NCBI GenBank assembly: GCA_030691225.1
Contig: JAUYES010000397.1
Span: 1-6,953, forward strand
Reading direction: 5' to 3'
Length of the DNA stretch: 6,953 nucleotides
Origin: Holophaga sp.
GTDB taxonomy: Bacteria > Acidobacteriota > Holophagae > Holophagales > Holophagaceae
Shown here: in pieces, positions 1-3,940 of the stretch
Numbering within the stretch: position 1 is the first letter of the stretch
How the letters are laid out: every line of letters begins with the position of its first letter
Program-made: the position numbers and the translations under genes
Notes under the pieces: model-generated
What the model was told of the DNA's origin: nothing
Database searches by the model: none
Seen by the model: only the letters and a program-made list of their open reading frames with translations

Positions 1-1248
1 CAGTTGAAAAAGTCTCTACTGGTGGCTCAGACCACGTTTACCGTGCAGAATTTTGATGAAATTGCCGAGTATTTGCGAGGCAGGGCGGGGGAGATCGTAG
101 TGGAGAACACCATCTGCGAGGACACCTGGCGCCGTCAGGCCGAGGCACGCGAACTGGCTGCCAAGGTGGGCGCGGTGGTAATCGTGGGAGGAAAAAACTC
201 CGCCAATACTAGGCATCTAGCCGAATTGGCGCATGAATATGGCAAGCCTTGCCAGTTCGTGGAAACGGCGGCGGAACTCGATTTGGGCGGCTTCCAGGGC
301 ATTGGCACCGTGGGTGTGCTGGCAGGTGCTTCCACGCCCACTTGGTTGGTAGAAGAAGTCGTGGCGGCGCTGGAGCAACTGAGCCACGGACCTCGACGAT
401 TTGCCCGGTTGTTCAAGAATGGCTTCGCCGTGCCCTTTCGCCTGGCCCTGGGAGCAGCTCTTATGTCCCTGGGGGTTCATGCGTGGATGGGTATTCCTAA
501 GACCTGGGAATATCCGGCCATCACTGCCGCCTATGTTTTTTGCATGTTCATGTTGGCCCCCTTTGTCGATCCCATGGGGGTGGGCGCCCGTGGTCCGGCC
601 AGGGCTCGAGTCCTTGAGCATCACCATAACCTTTTGGTGGGAACCGGACTCGTGAGCCTGGTTATTTCCCTTGGGTTGGCACTTCGGCAGGGGATTGGCT
701 CCTTCCTGGTGGTGGCCATCGCGTCGGCCTTTGGCTTGGCCTACAAGCGCCAGTTGAAGGTGGGCAACTTTAACCTGAGCCTTGCGGCCATTCCCGGTTC
801 CAAGGATGTGCTGGTCAGCCTTGCCTTGGCCATCGTGGCCGTGGCGCTGCCCATGTGGCATCACGATTCTGTGTGGGGTTTGCGGGCTTGGATTGGGATT
901 GGTTTTGTTACGTCCTTGGTTTTTGCTCGCACATCGATTCGCAATATTCAGGACATGCAAAACGACCAGATCCAAGGCAAGGAAACTTTGCCCATGCTGC
1001 TGGGTCGAAGCGTCACCAAAAAGGTACTGGTCGGGGTGCTGGCCTTGGCCCTCCTCACCGCGGTTTGGATGACTCTTCAGATGGGCCTTCGGCATCCCGG
1101 GTTGGCCTTGACAGTATTGGCCGCAAGTGCGGCCTACCCCTTGGCTCATCTGTGGTTTTTGCACGAACGGTTCACCACTGGGCAGCGAAGTTTCAATCCT
1201 CCGCTCGAATTGTCCTTCTATCTCATGGGGCTGCTGGCCTTGGTTTGA
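1..1248 (+). CDS. ispH: IspH C-terminal lobe fused to UbiA-type prenyltransferase-like membrane domain (5' end outside window)
   Basis: IspH (4-hydroxy-3-methylbut-2-enyl diphosphate reductase) makes IPP and DMAPP at the end of the MEP pathway using a [4Fe-4S] cluster. The frame is open from base 1, so the TTG at 4 is an internal Leu and the N-terminal half of IspH lies upstream. Counting from that codon, residues 5-126 show IspH hallmarks: VAQTT (7-11), the cluster cysteine in NTIC (Cys38), VGGKNSANT (61-69) and AGASTP (107-112). IspH normally ends about there. Here the frame continues through a basic linker (about 127-140) into about 275 hydrophobic residues with several membrane spans. These carry a UbiA-like second aspartate motif, DMQND (317-321), followed by GKETLP (325-330). 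The first UbiA motif is poorly conserved. The UbiA substrate cannot be told. Tandem stops (TGA TAG) end the gene. The IspH assignment is very secure; the UbiA assignment is good but rests on motifs and topology. Confidence 0.88.
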   Translation, partial: QLKKSLLVAQTTFTVQNFDEIAEYLRGRAGEIVVENTICEDTWRRQAEARELAAKVGAVVIVGGKNSANTRHLAELAHEYGKPCQFVETAAELDLGGFQGIGTVGVLAGASTPTWLVEEVVAALEQLSHGPRRFARLFKNGFAVPFRLALGAALMSLGVHAWMGIPKTWEYPAITAAYVFCMFMLAPFVDPMGVGARGPARARVLEHHHNLLVGTGLVSLVISLGLALRQGIGSFLVVAIASAFGLAYKRQLKVGNFNLSLAAIPGSKDVLVSLALAIVAVALPMWHHDSVWGLRAWIGIGFVTSLVFARTSIRNIQDMQNDQIQGKETLPMLLGRSVTKKVLVGVLALALLTAVWMTLQMGLRHPGLALTVLAASAAYPLAHLWFLHERFTTGQRSFNPPLELSFYLMGLLALV

Positions 1249-1260
1249 TAGACTAGGCAG

Positions 1261-1332
1261 ATGTCGATACTCGAAAGCCCGTGGTTCCTGGCTCTGCTGG
1301 CGATAGCTTCTGCGGGTCTATTTCTTTTCTAG
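1261..1332 (+). CDS. Possible 23-residue single-span membrane peptide
   Basis: An ATG lies 12 bases after the fusion gene's stop, with a weak AGG three bases upstream of it. It opens 23 codons ending in TAG. The peptide begins MSILESPWF and continues as an uninterrupted hydrophobic stretch (LALLAIASAGLFLF), which would make one membrane span. It is in the same frame as the following gene, whose GTG start comes one codon after the TAG. It could be a genuine small membrane protein, a leader whose translation is coupled to the next gene, or the original N-terminus of that gene cut off by a nonsense change. Nothing in the sequence decides between these, and an ORF this short can also arise by chance. 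Confidence 0.3.
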   Translation: MSILESPWFLALLAIASAGLFLF

Positions 1333-1335
1333 CGC

Positions 1336-2574
1336 GTGAAGCATCCTCGCCCCAGGGTGGGGGCCTGGCTGGTCTGCCTCGCACCAGCGGTCTTGTTGGT
1401 TGCAGGCCTCTGGAACCGCCAGGTGGGACTGCGGGAAAGCTTCAACCTAACGGTGGAGCGATATTTGCCCTCCGCCGTGGAACTCGATCAGCTTCCCGCC
1501 TTGCCGACGGAGGCCAAGGATCCCGACGTGATGATGGTGATGCTGGGGGTTGGGGCACCACAGCCCTTGCTTGGCTTCTTGCACGCGCTTGGCGAGGTTG
1601 GTTTTCGCCGCGAGGAACCCCAGGGGCGGTTTGCAGTCATGTTCCGGGAAACCCTTGATGCGGCGTTGCTTCAGGAGTTAAAGCCGCATCCACCGACCAC
1701 TCTGAGGGTAATGGCCAAATGGGGGAAGGATTCCCAGGAAATTGGTGCCGAACCGGGCAAGGTTCTGCAAGTGGGCGCGGGGACCTTTCGGGTGGTCGCG
1801 CTGTATCCCGATTTTGAAGTGAAATCCGATGCTCAGGGTCGGCCGGTCATGGGATCGCGCTCTTTAGAGCCACGGGATCCTTGGCTGGAAATGGAATACA
1901 CCCGGCAAGGAAGCCCGGCGCAACGGGTGCTGCTGAGCGCCCGGCAACCGGATCTGACACGGCGATTAAATGCCCCCAATCTGCCTGAGGGGCTTGTCCT
2001 GGACTATCTGCGCGATGGGGAAGAACAACAGACTCGATTCGTGGTGTTTTCAAGGCAGGATCGCAGTGTTTCATTGGTGGAAAATGGAGCCATCACTCGC
2101 TCTGAAACAACGGCCACCAATCGCCCGTTTGTGGTGGCATCGGGACTTTCGGTCACGGCCCTTGGCTTTTTTGATCGCTTCTACCCTGCGCCAACTCTGG
2201 CGGGTGGCGCCCCGGCCCTGCGCATGAAAATTGAAGATGTCGGTCGAGGCAAGGTCGAGCGGATTTGGCTTCGGCCCACGGATTCCCCCCAGGCTGCCCT
2301 TTTGGAAAACAAAATTCACCTCGGTTTTCTGCCTCCCGCCAAAGATGCCAAAGCCATTCGCCTCGAGATGCGAGTCAAGGATGAACGCGGTGTAGACTGG
2401 CCGCCGCGCGAGGTGAAATGGCTCGATCCAACTTCATCCACCGCCACAGTGCATCTCCATTTTCAACGGCGACCCGCTGCATGGTTGGCCTGGACCGCTC
2501 TCGGCATGTTCCTTTTGGGAGTGGGCGGCCTTCTTGCCTATTCACGACGACCGGCATCCAAGGCTGTTGTTTAG
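1336..2574 (+). CDS. Membrane-anchored extracytoplasmic protein, possibly ResB-like
   Basis: The 412-residue product starts at GTG with a basic N-terminus (KHPRPR) followed by a membrane span (about 9-26). A second span lies near the C-terminus (about 381-402), with a short basic tail RRPASK. The roughly 350 residues between are soluble and rich in beta-type patterns, so they should sit outside the cytoplasmic membrane. One segment, roughly TFRVVALYPDFEVKSD followed by SRSLEPRDPWLEMEY, recalls the beta domain of ResB/Ccs1-type cytochrome c biogenesis proteins (a conserved PDF followed by S-x-x-P-x-x-P). That is a remembered family pattern, not a verified match, and the usual extra N-terminal spans and haem-binding His of ResB are not evident. 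No Shine-Dalgarno sequence precedes the GTG, so translation may be coupled to the upstream reading. It is probably co-transcribed with the fusion gene. That this is a real gene is well supported; its function is uncertain. Confidence 0.75.
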   Translation: MKHPRPRVGAWLVCLAPAVLLVAGLWNRQVGLRESFNLTVERYLPSAVELDQLPALPTEAKDPDVMMVMLGVGAPQPLLGFLHALGEVGFRREEPQGRFAVMFRETLDAALLQELKPHPPTTLRVMAKWGKDSQEIGAEPGKVLQVGAGTFRVVALYPDFEVKSDAQGRPVMGSRSLEPRDPWLEMEYTRQGSPAQRVLLSARQPDLTRRLNAPNLPEGLVLDYLRDGEEQQTRFVVFSRQDRSVSLVENGAITRSETTATNRPFVVASGLSVTALGFFDRFYPAPTLAGGAPALRMKIEDVGRGKVERIWLRPTDSPQAALLENKIHLGFLPPAKDAKAIRLEMRVKDERGVDWPPREVKWLDPTSSTATVHLHFQRRPAAWLAWTALGMFLLGVGGLLAYSRRPASKAVV

Positions 2575-2585
2575 GTTTTTCGCGT

Positions 2586-2614
2586 TTCAGACCCGGAATC
2601 CTCCGGTTTAATAT
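2586..2614 (+). promoter_or_regulatory. Candidate sigma-70-type promoter for the small secreted protein
   Basis: TTCAGA (2586-2591) and TAATAT (2609-2614) are 17 bases apart and each matches the -35/-10 consensus at 4 of 6 positions. The overlapping TTTAAT (2607-2612) is a better -10 at 5 of 6 but lacks a well-spaced -35. This is the only clearly A/T-rich patch in the gap between the ResB-like gene and the small gene. Transcription would start inside the palindrome at 2615-2628. A short CCGGA/TCCGG stem at 2593-2606, followed by TTTAAT, overlaps it and could instead act as a weak terminator for the preceding gene. Confidence 0.3.
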
Positions 2615-2628
2615 GCGCCACCTGGCGC
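2615..2628. promoter_or_regulatory. Perfect 14-bp palindrome GCGCCA-CC-TGGCGC, operator-like
   Basis: Six-base arms are exactly complementary around a 2-base centre. Such a small loop makes a stable RNA hairpin unlikely, so a DNA site for a dimeric regulator is the more natural reading. It lies directly after the -10-like TAATAT and about 20 bases before the small gene's Shine-Dalgarno sequence, where a bound repressor would block initiation. The regulator is unknown, and a chance GC-rich palindrome cannot be excluded. Confidence 0.35.
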
Positions 2629-2650
2629 CTCCATCATGGGAGATCAACTC

Positions 2651-2938
2651 ATGCGCATTCGTACCACGGCTCTCGTAATCGCTGGCGTGCTTGCCGGTGC
2701 TGTTCTCGGCTTCGCCGCCGCGGCCGCCACCTACCAGAAAACAGGGGTGGTGAAGGAAGTCTCCGCCGATAGCTTCACCCTCGATCTCGGCAAGGAAGAA
2801 TGGCGTTTTTACACCGAAGGCGGAACCGCAGGCAAGGACGCCATCAAGGCCGGTGCCAAGGTGACCGTGACCTACAAACAGGTGGCCACTAAAATCGAGG
2901 CCAAGGAAGCAGCCAAGGCCCCAGTAAAAAAGAAGTAG
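2651..2938 (+). CDS. Small secreted protein with lysine-rich C-terminal tail
   Basis: The product is 95 residues. The ATG at 2651 is chosen because GGGAGA (2638-2643) stands seven bases before it. An in-frame ATG at 2636 overlaps that ribosome binding site and would add only MGDQL. The N-terminus is a clear Sec signal peptide: MRIR, a hydrophobic core TALVIAGVLAGAVLGF, and an AAAAA run with probable cleavage before TYQ (about residue 27). The mature part is about 69 residues. It has a small beta-rich stretch (TGVVKEVSADSFTLDL, then KVTVTYK) that looks like a compact OB-type or barrel fold such as is seen in CusF-like or DUF5666-like periplasmic proteins. It ends in a low-complexity Ala/Lys/Glu tail finishing KKK. 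I do not recognise the family. A near copy of its last 15 codons lies just downstream, evidence of a former tandem paralogue. Export is well supported; the role is unknown. Confidence 0.8.
   Translation: MRIRTTALVIAGVLAGAVLGFAAAAATYQKTGVVKEVSADSFTLDLGKEEWRFYTEGGTAGKDAIKAGAKVTVTYKQVATKIEAKEAAKAPVKKK
2894..2938 (+). repeat. Direct repeat copy 1 (3' end of small secreted protein gene)
   Basis: These 45 bases are the last 14 codons plus the stop of the small gene (Ile-Glu-Ala-Lys ... Lys-Lys-Lys-stop). They match 2998-3042 at 41 of 45 positions, 104 bases downstream. The four differences are one silent third-base change (Ile), Glu to Asp, and two bases changing Val to Ala. Confidence 0.9.
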
Positions 2939-2958
2939 CTTTGATTCAATACCCTTGA

Positions 2959-3042
2959 TCCCTCAGTCTCGTTATCGCCGTAGGCGATGGCGAGAGGATT
3001 GAGGCCAAGGATGCAGCCAAGGCCCCAGCCAAAAAGAAGTAG
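2959..3042 (+). pseudogene. Remnant of a second copy of the small secreted protein gene (direct repeat copy 2 at 2998-3042)
   Basis: The frame is open from the stop at 2956-2958 to the TAG at 3040-3042 but contains no ATG, GTG or TTG start. Its last 15 codons (2998-3042) copy the end of the neighbouring small gene, reading IEAKDAAKAPAKKK then stop. No similarity remains further upstream, where the hairpin sits instead. The differences between copies are silent or conservative, which suggests the copy was once under coding selection before losing its 5' part. The dehydrogenase ribosome binding site follows the stop at once. That a repeat exists is certain; calling it a decayed paralogue is inference. 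Confidence 0.65.
2967..2995 (+). other. 13-bp hairpin between small protein gene and dehydrogenase gene
   Basis: TCTCGTTATCGCC (2967-2979) pairs with GGCGATGGCGAGA (2983-2995) around the loop GTA. Eleven pairs are Watson-Crick and two are G-U in RNA of this strand. No T-run follows on either strand, so it is not a standard intrinsic terminator. It may protect the 3' end of the upstream mRNA or attenuate transcription into the dehydrogenase gene. Because the G-U pairs become mismatches (A-C) on the other strand, it is better suited to function in plus-strand RNA. Confidence 0.6.
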
Positions 3043-3052
3043 AAAGGCCGAT

Positions 3053-3898
3053 ATGAGCATGGATACGCGATCTTGGGCACTAATTACAGGCTGTTCCAGC
3101 GGCATTGGCAGGGCCCTGGTCGCGTCCTTGCGGCGTCGGGGTTGGGGCGTAATCGCCACGGCTCGGAAGGTGGAGACCTTAGCGGATTTGCCACTAGGCG
3201 AAGATCTTCGCGTAATGCCGTTGGATGTCACCGATGCCCAAAGCATTGCCAGGGTTGTTGAAGGATGCCGGGCTTTGCGGCTCACGGCCCTTGTCAATAA
3301 CGCGGGCTACGGCCAGATGGGGCCTTTGGAATTGCTCCGCACGGAAGAACTCCGCGCGCAATTCGAAACCAATGTCATCGGCCTGCAGGCGATCACCAGC
3401 GCCTTGTTGCCCCAGATTCGCGCCAACGCATCCCCAGGGGCGGGGCGCATCGTGCATGTGGCTTCGGTCTTGGGGCGCTTATCCATCCCCATGGCGGGGG
3501 CCTATAACGCAAGCAAACATGCGGTAGTGGCCTTGGCTGAAAGCCTTCGGTTGGAAGTGGCGCCCGCTATCGCCGTGATTCTGGTGGAGCCCGGTGCCAT
3601 TAAGACCCAATTTCGCGCCACCCTGAAACAGGCTTGGGGGGATCTCCCGGAGCGCGCCAAGGGGACCCGATTCGAGCAATCGATCCTGCACTACGCGGCC
3701 AAGCGCGAAGACTATGCCTACCAACACGGGATGACCTCCGAAGCCTGCGCTGAACAGATCGCCAAGGCCATGAGTGCTCGCCGTGCTCCCCGACGGGTGG
3801 TGGTGGGAAGGGATAGCTTCTGGGCTCAGGTTGCCCATCGGTTGCTGCCCGCAGCGCTTTTTGAAAGAGTTTTGCGGCGCAGCTATGGACTCGATTAG
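3053..3898 (+). CDS. Classical short-chain dehydrogenase/reductase, NADP(H)-type
   Basis: The 281-residue product is a soluble cytoplasmic Rossmann-fold oxidoreductase. The start at 3053 is set by AAAGG (3043-3047) five bases upstream; reading from the ATG at 2987 would only translate the repeat region out of frame. The cofactor motif TGxxxGIG is seen as TGCSSGIG (residues 12-19). An Arg at the end of beta-2 (ATARK, Arg39) favours NADP(H). DVTD (59-62), NNAG (83-86) and Asn108 follow. The catalytic residues are Ser139, Tyr152 and Lys156 (YNASK). A PG motif, VEPGAIKT, closes the core. Length and order are those of the classical SDR family, close in style to retinol dehydrogenase-like or YbbO-like members. 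The substrate cannot be inferred. The gene sits 42 bases before the kinase gene with no terminator between, so the two may share a transcript. Confidence 0.92.
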   Translation: MSMDTRSWALITGCSSGIGRALVASLRRRGWGVIATARKVETLADLPLGEDLRVMPLDVTDAQSIARVVEGCRALRLTALVNNAGYGQMGPLELLRTEELRAQFETNVIGLQAITSALLPQIRANASPGAGRIVHVASVLGRLSIPMAGAYNASKHAVVALAESLRLEVAPAIAVILVEPGAIKTQFRATLKQAWGDLPERAKGTRFEQSILHYAAKREDYAYQHGMTSEACAEQIAKAMSARRAPRRVVVGRDSFWAQVAHRLLPAALFERVLRRSYGLD

Positions 3899-3918
3899 GT
3901 GCTTAGGGTGTTAGGGTG
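3895..3918 (+). repeat. Three short direct repeats TTAGG(G)TG ahead of the kinase gene
   Basis: TTAGGTG (3895-3901), TTAGGGTG (3903-3910) and TTAGGGTG (3911-3918) form an 8-base register. The first overlaps the dehydrogenase stop codon. They end 22 bases before the kinase ATG. They may be a slippage product or a short array of regulator half-sites. Confidence 0.7.
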
Positions 3919-3922
3919 GACA

Positions 3923-3934
3923 TCCTGATCAGGA
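3923..3934. promoter_or_regulatory. Palindrome TCCTGATCAGGA covering the kinase ribosome binding site
   Basis: This is a perfect 12-bp palindrome. Its right arm contains AGGA (3931-3934), the Shine-Dalgarno sequence six bases before the ATG at 3941. A protein bound here, or pairing between two transcripts, could limit kinase synthesis. A perfect palindrome has no loop, so a simple self-hairpin is unlikely. Confidence 0.35.
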
Positions 3935-3940
3935 AAAAAT

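Noticed and set aside
4..6. TTG as the start of the first gene
   Set aside because: The frame is open to base 1 and the following residues align to the middle of IspH, so this is an internal Leu codon.
217..1164. Long minus-strand ORF (315 residues) opposite the fusion gene
   Set aside because: It is antisense to a well-supported gene, has a Gly/His/Gln-rich low-complexity composition and no recognisable domain; it is a shadow of codon bias.
1363..1380. Lipoprotein signal (Cys14) in the ResB-like protein
   Set aside because: The residues before the Cys (WLV) do not fit a lipobox, and the segment reads as a plain membrane anchor.
2593..2612. CCGGA-ATCC-TCCGG followed by TTTAAT as a terminator of the ResB-like gene
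   Set aside because: The stem is only five pairs and the T-run is three; possible but not supported well enough to list on its own.
2636..2650. ATG at 2636 as start of the small secreted protein
   Set aside because: The GGGAGA ribosome binding site lies within these bases and correctly spaces the ATG at 2651, which also gives a cleaner signal peptide.
2987..3052. N-terminal extension of the dehydrogenase from the ATG at 2987
   Set aside because: The extension reads the hairpin and the repeat in another frame, gives a basic low-complexity peptide, and the ATG at 3053 has its own Shine-Dalgarno sequence just before the SDR fold begins.
3861..3889. TTGAAA ... TATGGA as a promoter for the kinase
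   Set aside because: The -35 is good (5 of 6) with 17-base spacing, but the -10 matches only 3 of 6 and lies in coding sequence; too weak to call.
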